A stretch of DNA of 64,000 nucleotides from NCBI GenBank assembly GCA_024426085.1, contig CP087974.1, positions 3,444,001 through 3,508,000 on the forward strand. The letters are read 5' to 3'. The first letter of the stretch is position 1. Each line of letters opens with the position of its first letter. The notes under the pieces are model-generated. The model was not told the DNA's origin. It saw only the letters and a program-made list of their open reading frames with translations, and made no database searches. This DNA comes from Rhizobium sp. RCAM05350 (GTDB taxonomy: Bacteria; Pseudomonadota; Alphaproteobacteria; Rhizobiales; Rhizobiaceae). Shown piece after piece: positions 38,978 to 47,694 of the stretch. The position numbers and the translations under genes were made by a program.

Positions 38978-39016
38978 AGAAGTCTCCGCAAACTTAAAAA
39001 TCCAAGGGAGAACACA

Positions 39017-40199
39017 ATGGCAATCGAAGGAACCACAGAGGTTCATGAAAAACGCATTCGTCTCGGCATGGTCGGCGGCGGCTCCAGGGGCGTTTATCGG
39101 CGCAGTCCACCGCATGGCCGCGCGGCTTGACGATCATTTTGAGCTGGTCGCCGGCGCTCTGTCGTCAACGCCGGAAAAGGCCAAGGCTTCCGGTGCCGAA
39201 CTCGGCCTGGATCCGCAGCGCAGCTATGCCGACTTCAAGGAAATGGCGATCCGCGAGGCCAAGCTGAAAAACGGCATCGAAGCCGTTGCCATCGTCACAC
39301 CGAACCATGTGCACTATGAGGCTGCCAAGGAATTCCTGAAGCGCGGCATCCATGTGATCTGCGACAAGCCGCTGACCTCGACGCTGGCAGATGCGAAGAA
39401 GCTGAAGAAGCTGGCGGACGAAAGCGATGCCCTGTTCGTGCTGACCCACAATTATACGGGCTATCCGATGATCCGCCAGGCCCGCGAGATGATCGAGAAT
39501 GGGGATATCGGTGCCGTTCGCCTAGTGCAGATGGAATATCCGCAGGATTGGCTGACCGAGAATATCGAACAGTCCGGCCAGAAGCAGGCCGCATGGCGCA
39601 CCGATCCGTCGAAGTCGGGCGCGGGTGGTTCCACCGGCGATATCGGTACGCATGCCTATAATCTCGGTGCTTTCGTGTCCGGCCTTGAGCTTGAGGAGCT
39701 TGCCGCGGATCTCGACAGCTTCGTCGAAGGCCGGGCGCTGGATGACAATGCCCATGTGATGATGCGCTTCAAGGCAAAGAATGGCCAGCGCGCCAAGGGC
39801 ATGCTCTGGTGCAGCCAGGTTGCGCCCGGCCACGAGAATGGCCTGATGGTGCGCGTCTACGGCACCAAGGGTGGTCTCGAATGGACACAGAAGGACCCGA
39901 ACTATCTCTGGTATACGCCGTTCGGTGAACCGAAGCGGCTGATCACCTGCGCCGGTGCAGGCTCCGGCCCGGCTGCTGCCCGCGTTTCCCGCATTCCGTC
40001 CGGCCATCCTGAAGGCTATCTCGAGGGCTTCGCCAATATCTACACCGAAGCCGCCCGCGCCATCTTTGCCAAGCGCAAGGGCGAAGCTGTCGATCCGGCT
40101 GTCATCTATCCGACAATCGATGATGGCATGAAGGGCATGGTGTTCGTCGATGCCTGCGTGCAGTCGTCCAAGCGCAATGGTGCGTGGATCAAGGTCTGA
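39017..40199 (+). CDS. Gfo/Idh/MocA-family dehydrogenase (frameshifted)
   Basis: About 393 aa NAD(P)-dependent sugar or polyol oxidoreductase. N-terminal Rossmann fold (RLGMVGGGSRGAFIGAVHR after correction), VAIVTPNHVHYEAAKEFLKR, HVICDKPLTSTLADAKKLKK (EKP-like Lys as CDKP) and VLTHNYTGYPMIRQAREMIE. The catalytic region is GGSTGDIGTHAYNLGAFVSG (Asp/His). The frame breaks near 39091, consistent with one lost CG. It follows the TIM-barrel gene; together with the ABC transporter they form a complete uptake-and-oxidation route for an unidentified sugar. Confidence 0.9.
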
Positions 40200-40215
40200 T
40201 CGATTTTGATCCTAC

Positions 40216-40602
40216 TTAGGCGCTACCGTGGACGTTTCCGGTAGCGCCTGTTTGGTGGTGCCTCATTTTGGCCTGGGCGCCGCTGCTGTGGGCGCGGACT
40301 GCCCAGAGGGAGAGCGTATCGGGGTCATCCACGACCTCGGCGGGCACTTCATAATAACTTGCCACGGTCACCGTCTTCGAGCTACTCGAATATTGAAACG
40401 GCAACGCACCCATTGTTTCGAAGACGGCGCGGCCTTCGCTGTCGACTCTCAGATAGAGAGAGCCCTTCATGATGAAACCGAATTGGATGCCATCTGCTTT
40501 CAGCGCAGCCCCACCGAAGAAACGCGAGACCGAAACCTGTCCGATACCGTGGATGCGCTCTGCAAACTCGCGTGCCAGGTCCAGCGTGGGGGCGATGCTC
40601 AT
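40216..40602 (-). CDS. TfoX N-terminal domain protein
   Basis: Intact 128 aa. Sequence MSIAPTLDLAREFAERIHGI, VSVSRFFGGAALKADGIQFG and FIMKGSLYLRVDSEGRAVFE fits the TfoX/Sxy N-terminal domain. In single-domain rhizobial proteins its role is unknown; competence regulation should not be assumed. The start overlaps the SnoaL gene stop by 4 bp (ATGA). The last codons double as one arm of the terminator at 40218-40249. Confidence 0.82.
   Translation of the reverse strand: MSIAPTLDLAREFAERIHGIGQVSVSRFFGGAALKADGIQFGFIMKGSLYLRVDSEGRAVFETMGALPFQYSSSSKTVTVASYYEVPAEVVDDPDTLSLWAVRAHSSGAQAKMRHHQTGATGNVHGSA
40218..40249 (+). terminator. Terminator hairpin for the sugar operon, overlapping the tfoX-like 3' end
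   Basis: 11-bp stem aggcgctaccg (40218-40228) with cggtagcgcct (40239-40249), then gtttgg. It lies 19 bp after the dehydrogenase stop and includes the last coding bases of the convergent gene. Confidence 0.65.
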
Positions 40603-40964
40603 GCGTGGCCGTCTTGCTTTGCCGGGTAAAAGAAGCCGCTGATATGGTGCAGGCGGCCATCATCCGTGAGCGTTGCAAAGCTTGTGCCTGCCTGCAGTAT
40701 GCTGCCGTCGGGGCCTTGCAGCGCCCAATCTGCCAATGACCGGCCGTGATGGTGGAGGACAGACTGAATCTGAAACTGTCCACCGGGCGCGCTCTGCTGG
40801 AAGTGGCCCATATACGTTGAAAGTTCCCCCGGTCCGTGGATAAGGCCATTCGGATCGCAATAGGTTGCGTCACCGGCAAGGCAGGCTGCAAGCTCGGTTT
40901 TGCGCTCCTCGCCCTCCATCGACCAAATCGCCGCATATTGTTTCCACAGTGCTTCAGATGTCAT
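40599..40964 (-). CDS. SnoaL-like/NTF2-fold protein
   Basis: Intact, about 121 aa. MTSEALWKQYAAIWSMEGEE, ACLAGDATYCDPNGLIHGPG, ELSTYMGHFQQSAPGGQFQI and TDDGRLHHISGFFYPAKQ match the NTF2-like fold of SnoaL proteins (small-molecule binding or isomerisation). It overlaps the TetR gene upstream and the TfoX gene downstream by a few bases, so the three are one tightly coupled operon. Ligand unknown. Confidence 0.8.
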   Translation of the reverse strand: MTSEALWKQYAAIWSMEGEERKTELAACLAGDATYCDPNGLIHGPGELSTYMGHFQQSAPGGQFQIQSVLHHHGRSLADWALQGPDGSILQAGTSFATLTDDGRLHHISGFFYPAKQDGHA

Positions 40965-41541
40965 GGGGAGCCTCCAGTTCATGAAATTCCGCGGCGACGA
41001 GCCGCTCAAGCGTAGGCTTGTCTTGTCCTGCGCGAACAAGGACCAGCAGACCCTGATAAAGGGCCAGCAACTTCGTGGCCGCTAATACCGGGTCGATGTC
41101 GGCGCGTAGGCTGCCGTCGTGCCGCGCTGCCACAAGCCGCTCGGCAAAAACCGTGAAGAGATTGTCCAGGCCTGTACGCACGTGCCGGTAAGCGTCTTCG
41201 TCGCGGCCAAGTTCCACAGCCGAATTCGTGATCAGGCAGCCGTAGCTTTCGCCATTCGGCTCATGCATGAGCGACGTGAAAAGGTCACGCAAACCCGCTA
41301 TACCGGCGGCGGCCGGGGCAAATTGTTCAATCCGGCCAAGGAGAACGGTTTGGTTGTAGTGCTCAAATGCGGCATCGAACAATCCCGCCTTGTCGCTGAA
41401 GCTGTTGTAGATGCTGCCTGCCTTGAGGCCGGTCGCCTCTTCGAGGTCCCGGATCGAGGCACGCTGATATCCATCGCGACGGAAAGCATGCATGGCACCT
41501 TTCAACACGGACGGTTCATCGTAGGAGCGGGTGCGGGACAT
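40954..41541 (-). CDS. TetR-family regulator
   Basis: Intact 195 aa. HTH: VLKGAMHAFRRDGYQRASIR, DLEEATGLKAGSIYNSFSDK, AGLFDAAFEHYNQTVLLGRI. The C-terminal domain resembles TetR_C regulators with a conserved ESYGCLITNSAVELGRDED. First gene of the operon with the SnoaL and TfoX proteins, presumably autoregulated through the palindrome just upstream. Confidence 0.9.
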   Translation of the reverse strand: MSRTRSYDEPSVLKGAMHAFRRDGYQRASIRDLEEATGLKAGSIYNSFSDKAGLFDAAFEHYNQTVLLGRIEQFAPAAAGIAGLRDLFTSLMHEPNGESYGCLITNSAVELGRDEDAYRHVRTGLDNLFTVFAERLVAARHDGSLRADIDPVLAATKLLALYQGLLVLVRAGQDKPTLERLVAAEFHELEAPHDI

Positions 41542-41563
41542 AAGAAACTTCTTTTTGAATTGT

Positions 41564-41575
41564 TATTCTAGAATA
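41564..41575 (-). promoter_or_regulatory. Candidate TetR operator
   Basis: tattctagaata is a perfect 12-bp palindrome 23 bp upstream of the TetR start, in an A/T-rich region that likely holds the promoter. Confidence 0.5.
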
Positions 41576-41663
41576 GAAATTCAAAAATAAATTGTCAATC
41601 GGCATTTGCGGCCAATGATAGTGATGAGGCTCGGAGGGTTGCAGATCGAAGCGCCTGAGATTG

Positions 41664-41681
41664 ATCTGTAACGTTACAGAT
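41664..41681 (+). promoter_or_regulatory. 18-bp perfect operator upstream of the beta-glucosidase
   Basis: atctgtaacgttacagat is a perfect palindrome with the central CG step typical of LacI-family sites. It lies 97 bp before the proposed start. No LacI gene adjoins, so the regulator is encoded elsewhere. Confidence 0.7.
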
Positions 41682-41777
41682 TTGCAATATACGCTCTGTA
41701 CAACGACGTTTTGCTTGGCTAAACCCGCTACCGAATTCATGCGCCTGCAGCCTGACGAATGCAGATCGGAGATTTTC

Positions 41778-43148
41778 GTGATCGATCCTAAGAACCTTGC
41801 AGCCCGTTTCCCCGGTGATTTCATTTTCGGCGTTGCCACCGCCTCCTTCCAGATCGAGGGGGCGACGAAGGCCGATGGCCGCAAGCCGTCCATTTGGGAT
41901 GCCTTCTCCAACATGCCGGGCAGGGTCTATCAGGGCCACAACGGCGATATTGCCTGCGATCATTACAACCGGCTGGACGAAGACCTCGACCTGATCCAGA
42001 GCCTCGGTGTCGAGGCTTATCGCTTTTCCATCGCTTGGCCGCGCATCATTCCGGAAGGCACCGGCCCGATCAACGAGAAGGGGTTGGATTTCTACGACCG
42101 CCTCGTCGATGGCTTGAAAGCCCGTAACATCACGGCTTTCGCGACGCTCTATCATTGGGATCTGCCGCTGGCGCTGATGGGCGACGGCGGCTGGACGGCG
42201 CGAACGACGGCCTATGCCTATCAGCGCTATGCCAAGACCGTGATTTCCCGCCTCGGCGACCGTCTGGATGCGGTGGCGACCTTCAACGAACCCTGGTGTT
42301 CCGTCTGGCTGAGCCATCTCTATGGCATCCACGCGCCGGGCGAGCGCAACATGGACGCGGCGCTGCATGCGCTGCATTTCACCAATCTCGCCCATGGCCT
42401 CGGCGTTGCCACCGTTCGCGAGCTGCAGCCGAACCTGCCGGTCGGCATCGTCATTAACCCGATGCACGTCTATGCCGGCAGCAATGGCACTGAGGATCAG
42501 GCCGCCGCCGAACGCGCTGATTTCCACAACGGCGTCTTCTTCGGCCCGATCTTCAAGGGAGAGTATCCCGAAAGCTTCCTCTCCGCCCTTGGTCACCGCA
42601 TGCCTGCCATCGAGGATGGTGACATGGCGACGATCAGCCAGAAGACCGACTGGTGGGGTGTCAACTACTACACGCCGATGCGTGTCAGCCACGACCCGTC
42701 CGAGGGCGCCGAATACCCTGCAACGGTCAATGCCAAGCCGGTCAGCGACGTCAAGACCGATATCGGCTGGGAAGTCTTTCCGCAGGCGCTCGGTGATCTC
42801 ATCCGCACGGTCAACGACCGCTACACGCTGCCGGATTGCTACATCACGGAGAATGGCGCTGCCTATAACATGGGCGTCGAAAATGGCGTGGTCGATGACC
42901 AGCCGCGCCTCGATTACATTGCAGACCATCTTGCGATGACGGCGGACCTGATCAAGGAAGGCTATCCGATGAAAGGCTATTTCGCCTGGAGCCTGATGGA
43001 CAATTTCGAATGGGCGGAAGGATACAAGATGCGCTTCGGCATCGTCCATGTCGACTACGACACCCAAGTCCGCACCATCAAGAAGAGCGGTCACTGGTAC
43101 AAGGAACTGGCCGAACAGTTTCCGAAGGGCAACCACAAGGCCGGGTAA
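41778..43148 (+). CDS. GH1 family beta-glucosidase
   Basis: Intact, about 456 aa from GTG 41778 (gatcggag upstream); an ATG at 41739 and one inside the operator are alternatives. TIM-barrel glycosidase: FPGDFIFGVATASFQIEGAT (N-terminal signature), the acid/base Glu in AVATFNEPWCSVWLSHLYG, the nucleophile Glu in CYITENGAAYNMG, and the sugar-binding WSLMDNFEWAEGYKMRFG. No signal peptide, so it acts in the cytoplasm on imported beta-glucosides such as cellobiose. Likely induced through the operator at 41664. Confidence 0.93.
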   Translation: MIDPKNLAARFPGDFIFGVATASFQIEGATKADGRKPSIWDAFSNMPGRVYQGHNGDIACDHYNRLDEDLDLIQSLGVEAYRFSIAWPRIIPEGTGPINEKGLDFYDRLVDGLKARNITAFATLYHWDLPLALMGDGGWTARTTAYAYQRYAKTVISRLGDRLDAVATFNEPWCSVWLSHLYGIHAPGERNMDAALHALHFTNLAHGLGVATVRELQPNLPVGIVINPMHVYAGSNGTEDQAAAERADFHNGVFFGPIFKGEYPESFLSALGHRMPAIEDGDMATISQKTDWWGVNYYTPMRVSHDPSEGAEYPATVNAKPVSDVKTDIGWEVFPQALGDLIRTVNDRYTLPDCYITENGAAYNMGVENGVVDDQPRLDYIADHLAMTADLIKEGYPMKGYFAWSLMDNFEWAEGYKMRFGIVHVDYDTQVRTIKKSGHWYKELAEQFPKGNHKAG

Positions 43149-43160
43149 CAGCGGCGTAAC

Positions 43161-43187
43161 GCTGCATCATCGTGAAGCTGATGCAGC
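43161..43187. terminator. Bidirectional terminator hairpin
   Basis: gctgcatca (43161-43169) with tgatgcagc (43179-43187), 9-base loop, between convergent bgl and trhO genes. No T run on either side, so moderate confidence. Confidence 0.55.
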
Positions 43188-43219
43188 GGGGCAAGTATCC
43201 GCCCGTCTCGGCGGGACGT

Positions 43220-44164
43220 TCAGCTTCCCAGGTGCCGTTCGCCGCGCTTCTTTGCCAGTTCCATCTGCCGCTGCCGCTGGCGGTAGCGGTGGCGATCTTC
43301 GTCGGTGCGGGCGTCGTGGCAATGGATGCAGGTGACGCCATGCTCGTGATGGGGTGACAGAAGGTCCTGGGGCGTCAGCGGCTGGCGGCAGGCGTGGCAG
43401 AGCGTGTGCTCGCCTTCCTTCAGGCCATGCGTCACCGAGACGCGGTCGTCGAAGACGAAGCAGGCGCCGTCCCAGAGGCTTTCCTCCTCCGGCATGTCCT
43501 CGAGATATTTCAGGATGCCGCCCTTGAGGTGGTAGACCTCGTCGAAACCCTGCTCCTTCATGAAGGCGGTCGCCTTTTCGCAGCGGATGCCGCCGGTGCA
43601 ATACATGGCGATCTTCGGCTTGGCGGCGAGATCGGCATTGTTCTTCACCCATTCGGGGAATTCGCGAAAACTCTTGGTGTTCGGATCGACAGCGCCGCGA
43701 AACATGCCGATCGCGGTCTCATAATCGTTGCGGGTGTCGATCACCAGCGTATCCGGATCGGAAATCAGCGCGTTCCAGTCCTTCGGCGCCACATAGGTGC
43801 CGACGATCTTGTTGGGGTCGATATCCTCGACGCCCATGGTGACGATTTCCTTCTTCAGCCGCGCCTTCATGCGCAGGAAAGGCATGGACGACGCCCAGCT
43901 TTCCTTGTGCTCGAGATTGGCGAATTCAGGCTGGGCGCGCAGGAAGGCGAGCACGGTCCGGATGCCATCTTCCGGCCCGGCAATCGTGCCGTTGATGCCC
44001 TCATGCGCGAGCAGCAATGTGCCCTTGACGCCATTGTCATCACAGATCGTCTGCAGCGGTTCGCGAAAGTCGGCGAAGCGCTCGAACGCGGCGAAATGAT
44101 AAAGTGCCGCCACCAGAAACTGGCCGCTGTCTAACGGGCGAGGGGTTTGAAGCATGTCTGTCAT
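43220..44164 (-). CDS. trhO: tRNA uridine(34) hydroxylase, rhodanese family
   Basis: Intact, about 314 aa. N-terminal acylphosphatase-like domain (GVKGTLLLAHEGINGTIAGP), a central rhodanese domain with the active Cys in KIAMYCTGGIRCEKATAFMK, and a C-terminal zinc-ribbon-like tail (HTLCHACRQPLTPQDLLSPH, GVTCIHCHDARTDEDRHRYR). TrhO (formerly YceA) oxidises U34 of some tRNAs to 5-hydroxyuridine using O2. The start at 44164 (MTDMLQTPRP) is chosen for length; a further in-frame ATG at 44200 is less likely. Confidence 0.93.
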   Translation of the reverse strand: MTDMLQTPRPLDSGQFLVAALYHFAAFERFADFREPLQTICDDNGVKGTLLLAHEGINGTIAGPEDGIRTVLAFLRAQPEFANLEHKESWASSMPFLRMKARLKKEIVTMGVEDIDPNKIVGTYVAPKDWNALISDPDTLVIDTRNDYETAIGMFRGAVDPNTKSFREFPEWVKNNADLAAKPKIAMYCTGGIRCEKATAFMKEQGFDEVYHLKGGILKYLEDMPEEESLWDGACFVFDDRVSVTHGLKEGEHTLCHACRQPLTPQDLLSPHHEHGVTCIHCHDARTDEDRHRYRQRQRQMELAKKRGERHLGS

Positions 44165-44227
44165 GCGGCGTGAAATACAGCTTTCCGGCCGCGCACGCAA
44201 TCGGGTGTGCGGCCGGTATAGAGGTGG

Positions 44228-44588
44228 TCAGGCAGCTTGCGGCGTAAAGACCCGCAGGCGATGGCCGTCCGGATCGGTGCAAGTGAAGGTGTAATCACTG
44301 TCCGACGACATGGGCTCCTGCAGGATCGTCACACCTTTCCTGCGCCATTCATCATGAAGAGCATCGACGCCTTCCCGACCGGCGACGAAGATCGGAAGCT
44401 CGGCTTCATTGGCATTCATGGCGGCCGGCAGTCTCTTCCTCCTCGCCAGGCCAAGTTTCAACGCGTCGTTCATCAGGACGACTGCATAGCTCGGCGACAG
44501 TTCCAGCGGCAGCGCACCTGAACATCGCCATGTAGAAAACGGCGCTCTCGGCCGGGCTTTCGACAGGCAGAACAAAATCGGTTTTCAT
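44228..44588 (-). CDS. VOC (glyoxalase-fold) protein (frameshifted)
   Basis: About 120 aa. Starts MKTDFVLPVESPAESAVFYM and continues LELSPSYAVVLMNDALKLGL, FVAGREGVDALHDEWRRKGV and ILQEPMSSDSDYTFTCTDPD-GHRLRVF, the vicinal-oxygen-chelate fold with the terminal DPDGHRL pattern. One extra base near 44517. These proteins often act in resistance or dioxygenase chemistry; no specific function assigned. Confidence 0.8.
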
Positions 44589-44655
44589 GGCAGTCTCCTC
44601 TTGGTGGGTTCGGAGACTTTTTATTCTGTCCTACTGTCAATTTATGGCAGTAGGA

Positions 44656-45346
44656 TCACATGTCCTGAGTAACGTTGTGGGCGTTGCGCCATTCCGCCAG
44701 CAGCCGGTCGCGCCGGCGCGGGAATGCGGATGTCGGTGACGGTCATCGTGGTGAACCGGTCGGTGCGGAAATGCCGAAAATCATTGCGCAACTCGCACCA
44801 GGCCGCAAGCACGCGGGTTTCCTCGAAATAGGCAAGCGCGAAAGGCCAGATGCGCCGCGTCGTCGGCTGACCGTTGACGTCGGCATAGTCGATGTCGATC
44901 TTCATGCCCAGCCGGATTGCTTCTCGAATGGCGGGAAAGTCGGTGGTGCCGAGACGTAGATGCGCGTGTTGTAGACGAGCAGCGAGTTCGTCTCCAGTTC
45001 ATGGCGGAGATCGGCGGGCAACACGGCAGCGATCTTGGTCAAGGCGTTGCGGGCGGCGTCCTTCAGTTCGTCGTCGGTTCGCGCCGCCACCCAGCGCGCC
45101 GAGGACAAGGGCCTCGATCTCCTGTTCGCTGAGCATCATCGGCGGCATCAGGAAGCCGGGTTTGAGCACATAGCCGAAGCCGGGCGCGCCCTGAATGTCG
45201 GCACCTTGCGCCTGCAGCGTGGCGATATCGCGGTAGAGTGTGCGGATGCTGATGCCCATGCGCTGCGCGAGCGCGCTGCCGCTGACCGGCCGGCGGTAGG
45301 TGCGCAAAAGCTGAATAAGATCGAGAAGCCGGGTAGAGCGGGACAT
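44656..45346 (-). CDS. YafY-type HTH-WYL regulator (frameshifted)
   Basis: About 231 aa. N-terminal HTH (RLLDLIQLLRTYRRPVSGSA, RMGISIRTLYRDIATLQAQG) and C-terminal WYL domain (IDIDYADVNGQPTTRRIWPF, ALAYFEETRVLAAWCELRND, FRHFRTDRFTTM). Three indels: near 45095 and 44710, each consistent with one lost CG (GARWVAARTDDE and ARDRLLAEWRNAHNVTQDM expected), and near 44945. The corrected end is a TGA at 44656. It lies next to the VOC gene in the same direction; WYL proteins sense nucleic-acid-like ligands or DNA damage, but the target here is unknown. Confidence 0.85.
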
Positions 45347-45399
45347 GTCCGACCATACTGCCAAGGATTGGCAGTATCAATGCCGGGAGGAGGGCCGCG

Positions 45400-46308
45400 T
45401 CAGACCGCGTCCTGCCACAGGAGCCTGATCTTGCGGCTTTCCTCTTCAGGATCGTCACGGAAGACAGAACTGGCAATCTTCAAGGCGGCTTCCCGCAGGA
45501 CTTTCTGCCGGGTGATCACAGCTGAGAGGAGGTACGCGACGTCCTCGCTCTTGCCGAAAAGATGCGGTTGTTCGTCGACGAGGGAGGCAAGCAATGCAAG
45601 ATCGTTGTGGTGGCCAAGGAGATCGACGATCTTCGTTACCTCGACCCGCTTTGCATGCATTGCCGAGGGCCACAGACGTTGCAACAGGTCCAGATAGAAG
45701 CGGTAGTCCTGGCTGCGTTTGCGCAGCTCATGAAACAGGTGTGAATCGGTGGTGTCCGTACAGGCTTCTCGCGCCGCTGCGGCTCTCTCCAGTGCCTTGC
45801 GCCAACCTTTGGCGATGCGTTTGGCGCCTTCCTTGCCTCCATCCTGAAACGTGATGCGGGAGAGCGCATCAAGCGCCCGGCCACAGGTTGAGATTGCGGT
45901 CGCCACGGTTTCTTCGAGTTGGCTCCCGCCGTCGGCGGCCCGTTCGTCGCGCCGGGCGATCAGCACCTTGCTGATCCGCTTCAGTGCCGCACGTTCGTCG
46001 CCGTTTTCGGCATTATCGAGCAGATACCGGCTGACCTCGACGAGGGCGGTTGCGTCGTGGGAGGTCGAAAGCGTTCTTGCCATGTTGCGGATGCGTGCAT
46101 TCTCCGAACGCCGGAAAGCCGGGATGTCGGCGGCGGCGAGCCGATAGAGCGAGCGCAGCCTTTTGAAGTTCTTGCGGGCGTCGTGGATCGCCTCCGGCAG
46201 TCCCTGCGGACGGTCCGTCAGCGTGCTGATGGCGAGCGTCAATTGCTCGGCACCAACCGCCTTGAATTCCTCGGTGAAATGTTCAGAAGGGCGAATATGA
46301 TAGCTCAT
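45400..46308 (-). CDS. CHAD domain protein
   Basis: Intact 302 aa, helical, rich in Arg and His. AIHDARKNFKRLRSLYRLAA is the CHAD signature (conserved His), repeated as LFHELRKRSQDYRFYLDLLQ, and followed by VTKIVDLLGHHNDLALLASL. CHAD domains bind polyphosphate. The gene overlaps the CYTH gene upstream by 26 bp, so the two are made together. Confidence 0.9.
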   Translation of the reverse strand: MSYHIRPSEHFTEEFKAVGAEQLTLAISTLTDRPQGLPEAIHDARKNFKRLRSLYRLAAADIPAFRRSENARIRNMARTLSTSHDATALVEVSRYLLDNAENGDERAALKRISKVLIARRDERAADGGSQLEETVATAISTCGRALDALSRITFQDGGKEGAKRIAKGWRKALERAAAAREACTDTTDSHLFHELRKRSQDYRFYLDLLQRLWPSAMHAKRVEVTKIVDLLGHHNDLALLASLVDEQPHLFGKSEDVAYLLSAVITRQKVLREAALKIASSVFRDDPEEESRKIRLLWQDAV

Positions 46309-46780
46309 GATCTGCCTTCGACACCAACGGGCTGGTTGAAAGATACTGGTTCGAATAGTGCGGGTCGCCGGTCACCTCGGCCCCCAGCCAGGCAGGCAGG
46401 TCTGGCGTATCGCCTTCGGCATCGAGTTCGACCTCGGCAACGACAAGGCCCTCATGTGCGCCGCTGTAGACGTCGACTTCCCAGACAAAATCACGGTGGT
46501 GAACCTCGTAGCGGGTTTTCTCGATGATGAGGCCGACGGCCTTCGACATCATGTCCTTTGCCTCGGCAACCGGGATCTCATATTCGAATTCGTCGTGGGT
46601 CATCGAGCCGGTGCCGATCTTGATCGTCAGCTTGGCCCGCTTGTCGTCCATCAGGCGGACGCGCACGGAGCGGTCGTCCATGGTGACGATATAGGCCTGC
46701 AGAAAACACGTCCCGTCATCCGCAGAGTTACGCCAATCGCCGGACGCCACCAGAAACTTGCGTTCAATTTCCTTGGCCAT
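46283..46780 (-). CDS. CYTH domain protein (triphosphate tunnel metalloenzyme)
   Basis: Intact, about 165 aa. Begins MAKEIERKFLVASGDWRNSA, containing the ExExK metal/phosphate motif of the CYTH family; later SVRVRLMDDKRAKLTIKIG, EFEYEIPVAEAKDMMSKAV and GLVVAEVELDAEGDTPDLPA. Substrates of single-domain CYTH proteins include inorganic triphosphate (hydrolysis). Overlap with the CHAD gene points to a polyphosphate-related role; the two domains are fused in some bacteria. Start 46780 chosen by homology to family N-termini. Confidence 0.9.
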   Translation of the reverse strand: MAKEIERKFLVASGDWRNSADDGTCFLQAYIVTMDDRSVRVRLMDDKRAKLTIKIGTGSMTHDEFEYEIPVAEAKDMMSKAVGLIIEKTRYEVHHRDFVWEVDVYSGAHEGLVVAEVELDAEGDTPDLPAWLGAEVTGDPHYSNQYLSTSPLVSKADHELSYSPF

Positions 46781-47011
46781 TGATAAGCCTACCGTTTTTG
46801 CCGCCCTTGAAATGAACACTACAGGATTGTGACGCTGGAACAAGCAAGCACTTCGGGCTATTGGCAGCTTTCGAAGCGTGTTGAAGCGGTCCGTTGTCAA
46901 CCATGCGTCACCATGTCCGAATAGGCTCCGCCGGTCCCGTTTGGTATCGACAAAAGCCGATGGGAAGAGTATTCGAACGTCACTTCAATCGTTTTAAAAG
47001 GGCTGTCCGGC

Positions 47012-47650
47012 ATGAGCGAGAAAACCGATAGACTTCTTTCTGTCCTGAAATTGCAGCCGGTCGTTCCGGTGCTGATCATCGACGACGTCGCGACCGCCGT
47101 GCTTTTGGCGCGCGCCCTCGTTGCCGGTGGCTTGAAGGCGATCGAAATTACACTGCGTACGACGGCGGCTCTCGAAGCCATCCGGGCGGTTGCCAATGAA
47201 GTAGAAGGCGCCGTCGCCGGTGCCGGCACCATCCTCAATGCCGCGCAATACGAGGCAGCTGTCGAGGCAGGCTCGCAATTCATCGTCAGCCCCGGCACGA
47301 CGCAGGAACTGATCGACGCTGCCAACGATTCCGACATCCCGCTTCTGCCGGGTGCCGCCACGGCCAGCGAAGTCATGGGGCTGCGGGAAGAAGGCTACAA
47401 GGTGATGAAGTTCTTCCCGGCCGAACAGGCTGGTGGCGCTGCTTACCTGAAGTCGCTGTCTTCGCCGCTGGCCGGCACGCTGTTCTGCCCGACCGGCGGT
47501 ATTTCGCTGTCGAACGCCAGGGATTATCTGTCGCTGCCCAACGTCGTCTGCGTCGGCGGCTCCTGGGTGGCGCCGAAGGAACTGGTTGCCAAGGGCGACT
47601 GGACCGGCATTACCAAGCTCGCTGCCGAAGCGTTCGCGCTGCGGGGCTGA
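47012..47650 (+). CDS. eda: KDPG/KHG aldolase
   Basis: Intact 212 aa. Class I aldolase cleaving 2-keto-3-deoxy-6-phosphogluconate to pyruvate and glyceraldehyde 3-phosphate (Entner-Doudoroff). Conserved Glu in LKAIEITLRTTAALEAIRAV, Schiff-base Lys in GYKVMKFFPAEQAGG, phosphate loop in CPTGGISLSNARDYLSLPN and VCVGGSWVAPKELVAKGDW. It stands alone; the other Entner-Doudoroff genes are not in the window. No clear promoter was identified in the 230-bp region upstream. Confidence 0.95.
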   Translation: MSEKTDRLLSVLKLQPVVPVLIIDDVATAVLLARALVAGGLKAIEITLRTTAALEAIRAVANEVEGAVAGAGTILNAAQYEAAVEAGSQFIVSPGTTQELIDAANDSDIPLLPGAATASEVMGLREEGYKVMKFFPAEQAGGAAYLKSLSSPLAGTLFCPTGGISLSNARDYLSLPNVVCVGGSWVAPKELVAKGDWTGITKLAAEAFALRG

Positions 47651-47694
47651 TCGCCTTTTCGCATCCGAGCGGGTGGAGGCCTTCTCCATGCAAA

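Noticed and set aside
41595..43136. 513-codon minus-strand frame opposite the beta-glucosidase
   Set aside because: Exactly antisense to a complete GH1 enzyme with both catalytic Glu residues; no own ribosome site or recognisable domain.
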